60,000 nt of DNA from Membranipora membranacea (taxonomy: Eukaryota > Bryozoa > Gymnolaemata > Cheilostomatida > Membraniporidae), in assembly GCA_914767715.1 (NCBI GenBank), contig OU612069.1, positions 26,101,387 through 26,161,386 on the forward strand, written 5' to 3'. The position numbers and the translations under genes were made by a program. A model generated the notes under the pieces. It made no database searches, was not told where the DNA came from, and worked only from the letters and a program-made list of their open reading frames with translations. Below are positions 10,701 to 24,500 of this stretch, one piece after another. Positions within the stretch are counted from its first letter, which is position 1. Each line of letters opens with the position of its first letter.

Positions 10701-13700
10701 GCAGACTATCAGCCAGAGGGCGAACTGGCTTCATCGTGTTCGATGAAGTCCAGATTCAGGTTAGTGGAATGCTTGCACCATTTCCTTCCTTAATACTGCA
10801 TGATTCTTGCGCCTTGCAAAGCACCGTTCTATATGCGAAAATATCACAATGTAGGACAACTTAACCCTTCTGAAAACTAACAACTATGTCAATGAGTTAT
10901 AGGGGAGAGTAATTTTTTGATAGCAGAACAAAAAAATTAGGCTTTTCGCACAAGCACCAGAAGTTATCATCTCACAGTAAATGGATGAACAATAAAGGTG
11001 ATACACCAAGTGACAACAGGGCCGCCATTAGTGGGCCGTGGGGCAAGACTAGTCCGTCATGATATCTGATAACTTTCATTTTCTATCACTTTCATCATTT
11101 ACGACTTCATATTCTCAGGTGTTCCCTTCTGCTATTCCTATATTTTTATGTTGCTTTAGGAGGACCTGCAAGCTGATTCCGCAGCTGCCAACTCCAGACT
11201 ATATGGGATGACAGAATGTGGGTCTGCTGATGGCATGTATCGATACAGAAGACAGGGTAAGCAAAGCAATTCAGTGACAGCGCTTTGCATTGAAAGACTT
11301 GCAGACATTTTTTTTTTCAATTCTGCTTTAGTCTGCATTATTCTGTAATCTCAGCGTGAAGTATGTTGAGTCCCACCTATTAATTTTGTGTCTCATGACC
11401 AGTGTTTATGCTATTGCTAAACATGGTCAATAGCATAATAAATCAAAATCATTTCATTCTAGGCGGATTCAGAAACCTAGCCACACATGTGCTGCAATTT
11501 GTGTTCCTGGGTTACACCGGTTTTAAGTGGCCTGTCGCCTACTTCTGCACCACTGAGGCTCATGCAGCAGAATTGATGCAGATTGTGTGGGAGGTGGTGG
11601 ACAAGCTAGACCACTACAATTTTAAGGTGTGTTATTGTTATTTCCTCAATAGAGTTTTCAGTTGCAAGTCTTGCACAAAGGCCAGGAGTGTAGAGACATG
11701 GCATTGGCAGCGTTTCCACAGTCTGTTTTTCTATTGACATATTGATGGTATTTAGTTGTACCAGAGACTATAGATATAGAGACCTTCCACTTGCGCATAA
11801 AATGCGAATAGCCAATCAGCGTTATTTGACGGTCACTTTAACTTCTGGTTGTAAAGTTAGCGCTGCTGCCTTGGACAGCAATGGGTTTATCAATAAAGTT
11901 TCAGGTTTTTCACCTAAGTTATTTGAGGCAAAATAACCACAATCTTGATGACAAAACCAGATCAGACAGCAACAAAGTCACTATCAACTTGTTATTGCAT
12001 TCTTAGCCAGGGATTTATATAATACAGGCCTGTATTTTTGTGAGAAAGTAAGGGGGCTGTGCAGTATAATCCATCATAGTTGCCCACTGCAATGCAATGA
12101 TGGCCTGACATAGGTTAGCTGTTGTGATGAGTTTCACGGACAAAGTTCTCATGTGTGAGGACAAGATGAGGCCTTCTTTTTGTTTGGATAGCATCGCTTG
12201 TTAATATTTGCGCTAAGATAAACATAAAAAAAATTAATCATGGTGACTAGGACCAACCATACACACGCGTTCAAAAGTGAAGTAAGAATGGCATCGGAGT
12301 AAAGTGCATTGTCAGCAGATTCATACTGACAATACAATTCAATACTGACCAAATGTAAAGAAATTACTGCATCAAGAGATAGAAGACCTCCCTCTCTGCC
12401 TCAAAGTTAATGTGGGATGGTTGGGGATATGAAAAGCTTTTTTTTTACAAATCGCATTGAAAACTTGTTTGGGCTTCATAGACAGATTCAGAGCAGTTTG
12501 AAGCACATTTATCTTCAGGCAACAATCAGCAATATGCTAACTTTAAGCGGGAAAACTTAGATTTTTTGAGGATGATTCTTTTCTCGGACATATGCTATAG
12601 AAAATTTCTGGGCTGGCCTGACTGATGAATTCAATTCAGTCACCAGAACTGGAGAATATATCATCAGTGCTTGCTCACATTTAACTATTTTCACATTGAA
12701 TATTCAATTGTCTTTATATATGGGTGGGGGCTACATTACCAAAAGGTTTTATCATTCACCAAGTATTTTAATTTTTTTATTCCAATATTTTATATAAAGG
12801 TCACTTCTTAGATTTCATTTGTCCCAGTTGATATTATTGAAAGTTTTGTGGGAATGTACTTATAAAATAAACAACTAAAGCATTCACCTTGTCAATTTTT
12901 GATGGTAAATTCATAGCACTGGGTACGCTTACCTCCAAGCGATTACCACCAGAAAAGGAGCCTAATTTTCAATGTGTTTGCATCGGTTATATACGTTATC
13001 ATGGCAAGTGGAAGGTCTCATTATCTATAGTCTCTGGTTGTACTCCTTCAACAATATGCACCGAAAGATGAAAATAATATAATGATGATCATAGTTCTGA
13101 CATTGTTAGGTGCAAAAAATGATGTAAATAGTTAGCAATACTCTTTCCCTTAGTTCGGATTGCACAGGAGTAGGCATTTCCCAATAATCAATAAATTATA
13201 TCACTTGTCTCCAATCAGGGAAGTCCCTGCTCCAATTCATTAACGCAGGTTTGATACATGCAACCCCCCCCCCCCCCACCCCGGGTGTACAGGTTTATAC
13301 ACCGGGAGCCACTACTACCATTCGCTACGGCTAAGACTATAGTTTATCACACAGGTAGAAGGGATGCTCATGGATGGAGGAGCAAATAATCGAAAATTCC
13401 TCAGACTACATGGTGACAGGGAGCTCAGGTCACAGGAGGCTTATATAATAACAAACCCCAACAGGCCATCACAGGAGGTAGCTGCTGTGATGGATCCATG
13501 TGTAAGTGTTACAAGATGATTGTTACGTTGTTGATGAGATGGCAATGATTTAACTTGATGTTATGAAAGAGAAATTTCCCTGTGATAGTATGTTGATGAT
13601 ATCAGCTTGATAGTGCATAGAGGTTATACAGTGTAGTTGATCATGTTTAATATTGATGGGTATAAAATTTATTGAATATTCAGAATATTATTATATATAT

Positions 13701-15503
13701 AATATTAAGCAAATGTCACTTTACTTTGACTCACTGCCGCTAGCATTTCGGCTACACGGTACAAAAGCATAAACTGTAATGCAGGAGAAGAAACTGGTCT
13801 GTACATGATATTTGATCAGGGCAATGGGGCCTTGAAATGGAAATAGATTTCAGAGTGACCGAAAAATTTTGACACAACCAGGCAATGGGTCTATTGAATA
13901 TGGTTCGAATGCTACGATTGGTCAAACGTTTAAAAATCAGTAAGCAACCTGTTTGTGATATCTTAATAGTGTTAGTTAGAATGTGGAACCAGTAGAAAAC
14001 ATAATTGATATTATCAATTGTTAAAATTTCAGCATGGGATAAAAAAAATCAGAAATTCTATGCTAAACTCACGTAACACGCCCAATGCAAAGAGGAGACT
14101 GAGATGGGGAGCAGACATCTGCGTCTGGGACCACTGGGAAGACGCATATAAATGGGATGACGAATCCAACAGCATGAGATTACACTATAAGCTCACTAAT
14201 GAGCATATATTCGTTACTGACAGCGGTAAGATGCGTAACCACCTCGCCTTCCAAACTATGGACAAGGATATGCTGCATCTTATGAAGGTATGCCAGTATG
14301 TTTTCAGATAATAGTCATAGCTGTTTCTTCAATCTCCTAGAAGCGTCATTTACTTGCTGCAAACAAAACAACAATAAAGGTGGTTAAATACGAAAATTTG
14401 CCGTCCTTGCCTAAAAGCTGACTTAGCTATGATATTACCACACTTATGCAATTCCCCACTAAAATTACAGAAATACCATTGCCATTATCGAATATGGTAG
14501 AACTGTTGTTGAGATGACAGGAATTGAGTGGCATAGTATGAGTTTATCAGATAACATGCGGTGGACTTTCTGTGCAACCAATGCAGTTCTTCATATGGCC
14601 CACCAAAATGGCGGCTTATTTATATATGAGGCACTTTGATGCATGAAATGTCAAGGAGTCTTCTACCAATGTCAAACCGAGCACTATTACCCTCTAAACT
14701 GTATTATGTTTTAAAGATGTATCAGCAGGAGTCCAAGAGGACAGACCTAAATCTGACCATACAGGGATTACAAAACATGGCCGTGCTGACGGAGAATCTA
14801 CTATCGACTGTCTCTTATGTCTCGGTAGACGATGCTCGGTTCGCGGAAAACTTGCAGGCTCTGCAATTTTTTACAGATTGGTATAACCATACCAAAGGAG
14901 ACCCCAAGTATGTCTGATTTCACCGTATTAAAAAAATATAGAATGAGGTAAAAGATCCAAAGACGTTGCTAAACATCGGTATGAAAACATTTTGGGACAT
15001 ACTGATCATAACATTATTTATATCATCCTATCTAATAGAGAGGCGACACAATATCAATAGCATCATAGCTGTACCCCTGTACGATGACAGATGGGCTGAA
15101 ATTCTCAAGACTCAATTATTCCTGCAGTCACATTAATATAATCAATATCATAACTTTTTTTAGGTCCTTCATTACTCAAGAGGCGTATGATGACATGTGC
15201 TCTACAGTACATGGATTTCAGTTTGTGACAAAAAGAATCCTGAAGTCACATCCTGGAGCACGAGTTGAGGCTTCCATTATGAACAGTGATGTCATTGAAA
15301 ACATGTTTTCCTCACAAAGAGGCCGCTGCAACGGAGCCAACACAAATCCGTCCATCCTTGCATACAGCAAGGCTATTAACACGATCATCATGACAACTGA
15401 GCTGCAGCGCTCCTCAAAAAGAAATGCCAGCTCAACCGCCTCAGTAGGGGGGGCACATCCCTACCACATTCTTGCTAAAAAGAGCTTTAGATCAAAAGTG
15501 TAA
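7784..15503 (+). CDS. P-element/THAP9-superfamily transposase, 12 exons, 732 residues
   Basis: Expected to cut and join the element's TIRs in the nucleus. Exons: 7784-7860, 8310-8451, 8764-8928, 9562-9709, 10019-10262, 10519-10759, 11160-11256, 11463-11626, 13355-13501, 14033-14287, 14729-14907, 15164-15503. Their sum is 2199 bases and every junction keeps phase. Residues about 24-103 resemble an RFX-type winged helix (KWLKRHY...SVYADF...EFPAASIQRR...VFVGLM), and no THAP finger is seen. A Ser/Asp/Glu-rich linker follows (about 150-215). The catalytic part has FIVFDEVQIQ (D334), MLMDGGANN (D433), VMDPCHGIKKIRN (472-482, the P-family DxxH..KNxRN block) and SDVIENMF (D662, E665). These match P-element D230, D303, D528 and E531; the second-to-third Asp distance is 229 here against 225 in P. 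The length is near P transposase (751). The start has an AAAATGC context; exon 11's acceptor is the least certain. Confidence 0.9.
7811..8306 (+). repeat. Two-copy tandem duplication (about 247 bp) over transposase exon 1 and intron 1
   Basis: 7811-8057 is repeated at 8058-8306 with few changes. The second copy repeats most of exon 1 and its donor, but a one-base length change in the G/A run (GGCGGAAAAA versus GGGGGGGAAAA) shifts its frame, and it has no ATG. The first copy is the usable exon. Confidence 0.85.
11627..13354 (+). other. Long intron 8 of the transposase gene
   Basis: About 1.7 kb between the FRNLATH exon and the MLMDGG exon. It contains a 14-C run (13264-13277) followed by CACCCCGGG. 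No additional P-family coding block is recognisable; flanking exon phases (0/0) do not require one. Confidence 0.6.
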
Positions 15504-15539
15504 CCAAGGTAGGCTGACGCTAAGACTATGTTTTTAGCA

Positions 15540-15550
15540 TTATTTATTAT
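15540..15550 (-). terminator. Candidate polyadenylation signal of the helicase gene
   Basis: On the minus strand an AATAAATAA run lies just after the helicase stop codon at 15563. The two genes end only about 60 bases apart, so their 3' ends are very close or overlap. The signal is short and the region AT-rich. Confidence 0.35.
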
Positions 15551-15562
15551 TATATTTGTTAT

Positions 15563-18500
15563 TTAGATGTGATTAATATTCACATACCTTTGGTCTTTGT
15601 TGCACCGAACACGTGCCCATTCAATAGCTGCTAGCTCCTGTTGAGTTATGCCCTTCTTCATTGTAGTGCAGACAACATGGTACCAGTCCTGACATTTCTC
15701 GCATTCGATCCAGTGAAGTGTATCCGGTAACTTCATCTTTCCTCTTCTCACCTTGCAGTATTGAGCTTTGCAGTCATCGTTCTCAGTTTCACTGGCTTTC
15801 CTTCTCTGCAACATCAACAGGATTATAGGGTCAAATTTTGCAGTATTTTTTGGCATCTACCAACACAAGTATATCTTGTTGTCCCGTTGGCTGAATGTTA
15901 TATACGGAAACTCTATATACATATATCTATATCTATTTCTATAGCAGCTTAATAAGGTATCATGTGATTTCTGAGTGATTTCTGCGGAATTATATAAACA
16001 AGATTTGCTTCTACTGTCTATTTTCTCTGTAAAATCTGCAGGATTGCAAGGTCAAGCATGGCAGTATTTTTTGTCCCCCATCAAAGCAGATATGTCTTGT
16101 GGGATGTAATGTTCTATTTCTTTTTATTATAGCAGTGTAAATAGATAGATAATACATTGTGAGAATTATAGGGTCAAGTTTTGCAGTATTTTTTGGCACC
16201 CACCAACACAAGTATATCTTGTTGTCCCGTTGGCTGAATGTTATATACGAAATCTCTCTATATATATATATCTATATCTATTTTTATAGCAGCTTAATAA
16301 GGTATCATGTGATTTCTGATTGATTTCTGCGGAATTATATAAACAAGATTTGCTTCTACTGTCTATTTTTCTCTGTAAAATCTGCAGGATTGCAAGGTCA
16401 AGCATGGCAGTATTTTTTGTCCCCCATGAAAGCAGATATGTCTTGTGGGATGTAATGTTCTATTACTTTTTATTATAGCAGCGTAAATAGATAGATAATA
16501 CATTGTGAGAATTATAGGGTCAAATTTTACAGTATTTTTTGGCACCCACCAACACAAGTATATCTTGTTGTCCCGTTGGCTGAATGTTATATACGAAATC
16601 TCTATATATATATATATATATCTATACCTATTTTTATAGCAGCTTAATAAGGTATCATGTGATTTCTGATTGATTTCTGCGGAATTATATAAACAAGATT
16701 TGCTTCTACTGTCTAATTTCTCTGTAAAATCTGCAGGATTGCAAGGTCAAGCATGGCAGTATTTTTTGTCCCCCATCAAAGCAGATATGTCTTGTGGGAT
16801 GTAATGTTCTATTACTTTTTATTATAGCAGCGTAAATAGATAATGCATTGTAAGAATTTCTTCCGATGAATCTTTGCGAAGTTAACATCAGCATTTTTTG
16901 AATTCCTCTTTTTGTGAACCAAAAATCTGTAATTAAATACAAATTACCTATGTATTTTGAAAAACTTACCTTACGAGTACTTGCAGACCTTTTCTCTGTT
17001 GACGTCTGCTCCATAGCGGATATCTTGCTGCGATGAGACTGCTTCCTCTGTTGTTGTAGTGCGTTGAGCATTCTCTTCCGAAATTCATTATTTCCCACTG
17101 GCAGGTAGCGCTGTAGCAGAAGCCTCCACACTTCTTCCAGGAGAATCGGGTCAGGTTGTCCTGGAAAGAGTGAACCCAGTTTTTCCCGCAGGCATACATC
17201 ATTGAGCAGATAGTTATAGGTTACTTCGTAAATGACAGGACCCACTGTCATTCCGGTCTCAAGGGTCTCACGCCTGTCTCTAGCTTCATTCAGCTGAAGA
17301 AACAGCTCGTATGCTGAGTCTGTAATGTGTGTGCGAGTCCCCTTGATGTCTCCTCTCGCCGTCTCTGACACTGTGTCAGGGTACCTGCCTGACCTCGCCT
17401 CACTTTCTGAGGTTTTAAGCACAGTTTCAAATGCATGCTTCACACGCTTGCACAGTTTGTATGTGGCTGTTGTGGTTTTTCCTCTGAGTAATCTGAGGCG
17501 ACGAGACATCTGTTTAATGCACTTGAACACTGTGCGACCGCCAATCTTACGTATTACACCTCTGGCTGCATCAGAGGTTTGAAGAGATGTTGAGGGTTGC
17601 GCAGAAGCAGAAGTTCTGGCGAGACGTGAAGATCTTTCTGCCTGACGGTCAGCCTCAGTGTTCAGATACCTGCTGCACATTGACGAGAACATGACACGCA
17701 GGTAATAGTGATACTGATTGGGAATTTTCTCTTCCACCATCTTTGCTGTAAGTTCAGTGGTTTTAAACTTAAATATCGTCTCTGCAAACGAACTGAATAT
17801 GACACCATTAGCTACATTGTTCTGAACATTCCCAGCTAGAATTTCCAAATGGAAACACTCCAGCTGGTCCTCCATGAACTCGTGAATAAGTTTAAGGTTG
17901 ATATTGTCCTTCAAGAAGAGGATGTCTGAGTTAATGCTATTCTGTTTATCCGTAACTGGGGACAGATATGCCTGAGAAAGGAGCAGATCAGCTACTGCCA
18001 TGCTGTTGGGAGAAGCTGACTGGACTGATGGTACTACTGCTGCTTCGGTGGGAGGAACTGTTTCCGAGGCCATCATCAGCTCATCCTCACTCTCCGTCAT
18101 GCAAAAGTCAAATTCATCTTCCGCTATGGAAAAATCGTGGCATCTACAGCATGTGAGGTCTCGAATAGGGTCCATTGCCGGCTCTTCTAGAGCTTTGAGA
18201 ACTGCCTTAGAAGGTGGTATCACTAGGCTCTTTCTGAAGTTGATTACCTGAAGATACTGAGGTATGCTCGCCCTGCTAATCGCAACTGGCAGTAACCCAG
18301 GATACCACATGTCTTCGGCATGGACCTCAACAGCGGCAGCAGTCATACCTTGTGACTTATGAACGGTGGTGGCATAGCACAGAGTCACCGGGAACTGAGT
18401 TCGACTGATCTCCACATCTTGTCTGCTGTCATATCTGTCAAAAGTGCGATGATGCAACATTATCATATAATATTCCACATTTTTCCACAAGCCTCAATCA

Positions 18501-21500
18501 TAGCAGTAATGTTACATCATTGGTCTATCAAAACCATAGAGTTATCACCATAGAGTTATTATATGTATATATATATATATAATAACTCTATGGTTATTAT
18601 ATACTCTATAGTGGACAATGTGTACAAAAATAGCATCAGTTTTTGTCCATGACACAACGCAATCTGGTTGTGTATGGCCAGTGCCTGTATCATATAACTT
18701 ATAATAGAGAATATACGTATTGGGCATAGAAATTTTGATTTTTAGAGCGCATATAGCCATGTTTTCGGAAAACTTTTTATATGGCAATATGTGGATCTCT
18801 TGCAAGTATTTTCACATGCAGCCAGTGGTTTCTATTTTTTCCAATAAAAATAAGCAAAAATTCTCAACTGCAAACACATCATCACGATGATATAGAAATT
18901 ACCAGGCTAACTTATCTTTTTCATTGCCACTCAGTGGCGTATATTAGCAATCACGGACCACGGATATCCGTCAACCAAAATCCTTGGTGACAACGTGCAA
19001 GCCAGTCTGAATAGCTCAGTGTGTAGCGGTCTGCCTGGTAAACACTGTTTATTAGGAATGTTGTGGGTTCGAACCCAACAATGGCAGATTTTTTTTCAAA
19101 TGGGTGCTTTATAACTGGAGCATTTTTACTTTTCCCAAGGGGGGATGTCTTTTAAGTGAGGAATTACGGTACATACAGAGTTTGACTTTTGACCTTGAGC
19201 TGGACAAGCCAATCAAAAGCCCGGTGTATTGACACACCCACACCCTGCGCCCGATCATTATGCTCATCGCTAAAAAGTCAGTGAGTGAAATTTTTTAGAA
19301 TATACTCCCCTGTTGCCACTGCCAGCCATATTAGCTGTGTCCTGTCTCTCCTACTTATATGTTACACACTCAGTGTGCTTATTTTTGTTTTTGATTTAAT
19401 GAAGTAAAAGTAGCCTGTGTAGAAGTGATCATAGGTGTGAAAGTTTGCCGCTTGCCTCATTTGCAGTCACAGTGTACATAATTTCCAGATTCAGATTTGC
19501 TCTTCAGATATCATTACTTTATTGAGTGTATTATTTTTAAGTTTTTTTTTGGTCAAAGTAGTTCAATATCTCAGATTGATGCTACAATCACTGCAAGTTA
19601 AATGTGATATTGCTACAGGCCTCAATGCTCATCAGTTGACCTTCTGACTGCAAAAGTTTTATTTTCATAGCATCAATCCATTTTAGACGGAGACTCAGAG
19701 GTTTTAGAAATTCTAACTCTGGTCGTTTCAAAGGAGTTAACAATTAATTATTTATGAATTAGGCTGTGTTTTTGCTGTTGATACTTGGCTTATTTTAATG
19801 AGAGAATAGGAAAAATTTTATACTGACTGGAAGAGAAAATACCTGCAGGTGATTTTAATGGTGTTATATGTGAAATTCTATGAATAAATGGCTATGAATG
19901 CTCAATTAAAACATAATTTGTATGTCAAATTCTAATATTTTCTACGATAAAGTCAATGATTCATGCACTATCCATGCACAACCAGATTTTGTTGCCTCAT
20001 GGAATTGAAAGTGAAAATACCTGCAAGTGATCCACATGATGTCACATGAAAATTTTTTCCGAAGAATGGCTCTAAGTGCTCCAAAAATCTAAATTTCCAT
20101 ACCCTATACATATATTCTTAATGAAAAGTTTTATGATACAGACACTAGCCATGCACAACCAGATTGGGTTGTTCATGGATTTCGCAATAATTAAGTAGTG
20201 GTGTTTAAATGTGAAGGAAGCGAAGACATTTTTGTGCTTTTCGACATGCACAGGGACTTGCAGCGGTAAAATCCACCAAAAACACAAATCGCAAGTTGGA
20301 CAGGATCAAGATGGGATTGAGGTCCCAACACAACACTACAGTATGTGCAAGCCAACTTTTTTTTCCCCAACAAATAAGCAAATTCATCAAAAAATTGATA
20401 ATAACCACAAACACATTAGCAATGTTCTGGATTTGACGAGATATTAAAAATTAACAGCGCTCAGCCCTCACCTTGTAAACTTCACACGAGACAGAGTGTG
20501 ACACCTAGAGCTAGGAGGGAAAGTCACATGAATGGAATCTTCAGTCAGCTTCACCACTGTTCCGCGTGGGCCATTGACCATTTCACCAGATAGGTTCTTC
20601 AGCAGCATTATAGGTACTCCAACCTTAAGTCTGAGATTCTAGAAATATTGCAAAGAAATTATCATATCCAAATAATGGTAGTTTAGGCCTGACCCATACT
20701 AAGGATCTTCCTTAAGGGATCCTTACTACGGTTTGACAACTATAACATGGCTCAAATCCCTGAGGAGCGGATCATTGCTGCAATTCTCCAGTTTCGAATG
20801 CTCATCGTTTCTAAAAAACCTATCGTAGTTGATTTAGAACTTCACTGGGCTAGAACTTCAAAGCGCAGAGATAAATGAAGGTATGGGTTAACGGCTATGA
20901 ACAAATGTGTTATCTGCCCGCTCTGTCTTTTGTGTCAGCCACCATCCAGATTAAGCTTGATTCCTCTTGCCAGTAAAATTCAGACAAAAGCGATCAAGAT
21001 AAATATAGCCACAATCCGCCATGTCATCCAGGTACGCAACAAGGTAAATGATTTTTATTTATCATGTCAAAATATTTGCATTACCTTATCGGGTAAGAAG
21101 TTTCGGTATTCTGAGGATCTGATCTGGCTGTCGACAGCATCATATCTGAACATCTGTCCAGTTACCTCCTCGAGGCGTTCATCATTGTACATCTCTGCAT
21201 TTATGCGTTGACCGTACAACACCACCAAACCATCTGTGAAGGAGAGAGAAAATTCACTCAAAAATCAAACATACCTGTACAATAGACTACCTCTCAAAGA
21301 TTTATGGTCAGAAAATTCAGATGTAAAGTTATGTTTCCTAATCTACACGGTTTGTCCTAGCTAGTTTAACGATATGCCATTCAAGTCCAGAATGTAGTCT
21401 TAACAGGTTCTAACATTTCCTGCGTTCATTTATTTGTTTGGTTGAGTTTGGAAGGCTGGTAACATCAGTGTCAGCTATATACATCAAGCAGGAAATAAAA

Positions 21501-24500
21501 TTTGTGTGATTTCATTTCATGTTATCAAGCTGAGGGTGGGGGAATAATTATCTTAAATTGAAATGTGGTCTAAAATGTGGCGTGCACTGGGTATCGGCCC
21601 TGAAGCGCATATCCCTAACCACATGTCTGCAAACCCCTAGCGCACAAAACAGTCCAGATCATAAACTAGAGATAAATAAAGGCGTTGCAAGCAAGTGAGA
21701 ATGATCTTGTAGCCTGTGCAGGCTCAGTTGGGTGTCTTGTCAGTACCTGGTTTGCTTCCAGAAGGGGTTTTCAAGTCTGTGCTTCTCTGTTTTAAAAAAT
21801 CTTCTGTTTCAGTTGAGCATTCTCCTTTACTCAACTCTCGTACTGCTCTCCACAATCTTGCATCAGATGATCGATGTATCTAAAATAAAAAGCAACTTCA
21901 TCATTGTGATTGCAACAGCAATAACAGAAATCAGAGATACAAATACCTACAATTCACTATTTAGCAAGAAACTTTTTTTTTAGAATATGAAACAGCGATA
22001 TGCCGATATCCATTGCTTTCAAACAAAGACATTTTGACCAAAAATTAAAATATTGCCCGATTTGCCTGGTAAGAAAACATGAACAACTAACATGTGAAAA
22101 TGACCTGACAATGCAAAGCGTATATACAATTTTTCTGCTTTCACGGGGGATCTGTTTTAGCTATCATCACCGAGATCCCACAGACTAACTTACCGTTTCT
22201 AGAGTGACAGTGTGAGGCACATATTTCTTGAACATCGAGCTTGTTATAGCTGGCTTGCCAATGTCTCCTGCAACCTCATTCCCAACAGGTGGAAGTTGAT
22301 GGAAGTCACCACAAAATATGCTCTGGACCTCACCCATAACGTTGTCACTACTCTTGACAAACTGGAGAACTCTGTTGACTATGTTAAGGGTGTGGCTGGA
22401 AATCATGCTGATTTCATCGATGATCAACAGTTTGACCTTTGACAGCCTACAAAAAAACAGGAACAGACTTATTGCGGGTGTCTCCGTTGATATCGGGATG
22501 ATATAAAATAACTTTGTACAAGCAGTAATATACCTACCAAAAAAAATTACTCAAACAAAAAACATGTGCTCAATAAATCCTGAAACATTTGGTGTCTGAG
22601 ATGTCCATTGTCTGCGGCTTGCATTAAGGCAAGGATTAGTCGTAATAATATAATTTTATATAGTCAGAGTGGGCCCCCCATGAGTTCATTTATCTCCCAC
22701 CAATGTTACTGCCGGTCAGTGGGGCCTGCACCTGATCTGCTTCCAACCACAGCCCGCTACATGGGTACCAATATAACACACTGGTACCCATGCTAACTCC
22801 CTACCGCACTTTGCTTCTCAGTGGTCTAGACGTCTAGAACAAGAATTCCCACCTAACACAGCAGCAAGCAATACCTATGGCGAAGAAAGCCGCGTTGAAA
22901 TTTTATTGAGGGCGTAACATTACCTTTTGCGTCTGGTTACATAGTATTCATCTTCTCCTGCATATAACTTGATCACTTGTTCAGCTGTGAGCCTGAAAAA
23001 TATTAAGTAGTCAATAATTCTGACGTTTTTGACTGAAACATGAAAAACTGTCACATCCTAGCAATATATGCAACAGTTCATACAATATTTTTGTCGATGG
23101 CTAATGAACCTTTGGTACATGTATGTGGCACATAGTATTGGGAATTAAAATTTCTGCTTCACATGCTAGAAAAGATGTAGAGTTGCCATTTCAACTTGCT
23201 CGCGACATTGGGCTAGAGCCATTTCCTACCTAACGAAATCTTGCCTTTGCCAAGCCATTCATTTTTGCTAAGTTTAATTTGATTTGTGTCCTTCACTGCA
23301 AAGATATTTATAAAAAATGTTTTGCCTTATTAGAGTACAACCTGTTACCAGTTACTCCATCATCGGGTCAATAAGACATCAAGAGTACTATTTATATTTT
23401 CAGGGCCTGGATGAAACTTAGGAATTTTTGAATTATCTACAATGCAATACGCTATGATTGTTGCAATATTATGCAGTAATTCAGGCATCAATTGCACAGG
23501 TACCATAACTTCATAAGGTCTTCATTTGCCGCTTTTCAATTTCACTGACTGACTTCCCTATTTGCAGGTACTGTCAGTAATTGAGCTAAATTTTCTGTAG
23601 AAGTGTATTTATATATTTATAGCTTTCTATCCATATTCACTATTCTATTTTCCCCATATTCAGCAAATAAATCTTAGTATTATAGTGTCAAGCAACAATA
23701 TTATCGAGTTTTGATCCATGCATGTAATGAGGGGTCAGAAACGGACATATTTCTAAAGCGAAAATCAATTTCAAGTCCTGAAGACAGGAGGCCTAAAATC
23801 ATAAAATTTCACTAAAATCTCACTCCTCCAGTTAGTGCCATGCCTCCTCTATATGGTGAAAGCATAAACTAATAAGATACCTTAAAAACAAGGCACAGAG
23901 GGCTCAATTTAAAAAAGGCACTTTTTGCCCAAAAAGAACCTTCCAGAGGTCACTGCATCTCGACATAAAATATTTGAGAGTTTTCAACCGTGAAAATAAC
24001 TATTAGACATGATCACCCATACAATATTAAATAGCCATATATCATGTTAATCCTTAAATTGGATTGAGTTTTGTCTGTAATTGTATAACTGTCAACATAA
24101 TGGCGCAGGTATTGCAGCCTTTTATTTATTCTACTGTTGCTCATAATCACCCTTATTTGCCACCCAAAAGACGTGAAGAGCTTAGAAAACGATGACTACA
24201 AATCTATCGTCGATATCAAAAATTCTCTAAATAAGCACTATATTAAAAATATATGGAGCTCACAGTATAACCAGCTAATAAAAGAAATAGAGCCTGGATT
24301 ATTACGATCTAGGAAGCGGGCAAAAGAGCCGGAGTTCGTGTCCGTCATTCAACCTGCAACAGTAAAGTCCCCCTACCAGCAATAGTACTCACCAACGCTC
24401 AATCTATATATGGTAAACTAGACGAACTGCATGTACTATTGAAAACAAAACGGCTGCACAATCAATTTCAGATCATCTGTATAACTGGATCCTGGTTGAA

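Noticed and set aside
14469-14530. An additional transposase exon after AATTACAG at 14470
   Set aside because: In the needed phase it hits a stop after nine codons, and phases already match without it.
15950-16860. CRISPR-like or coding repeats, from the regularly spaced units and repeated small open frames
   Set aside because: Long higher-order tandem units in an intron of an animal gene, with no short spacers; the open frames are translated repeat.
16706-18490. A 594-codon minus-strand open frame as a complete gene
   Set aside because: Its start Met lies in an intron and its end runs into the tandem repeat. Only 18434-16970 is exon, and splice phases join it to the other helicase exons.
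19008-19090. Functional tRNA gene
   Set aside because: A and B boxes are present but the acceptor and anticodon arms do not fold well.
24137-24385. Independent host gene left of the LINE endonuclease
   Set aside because: It lies in line with the LINE on the same strand and is more likely its first open frame or its flank.
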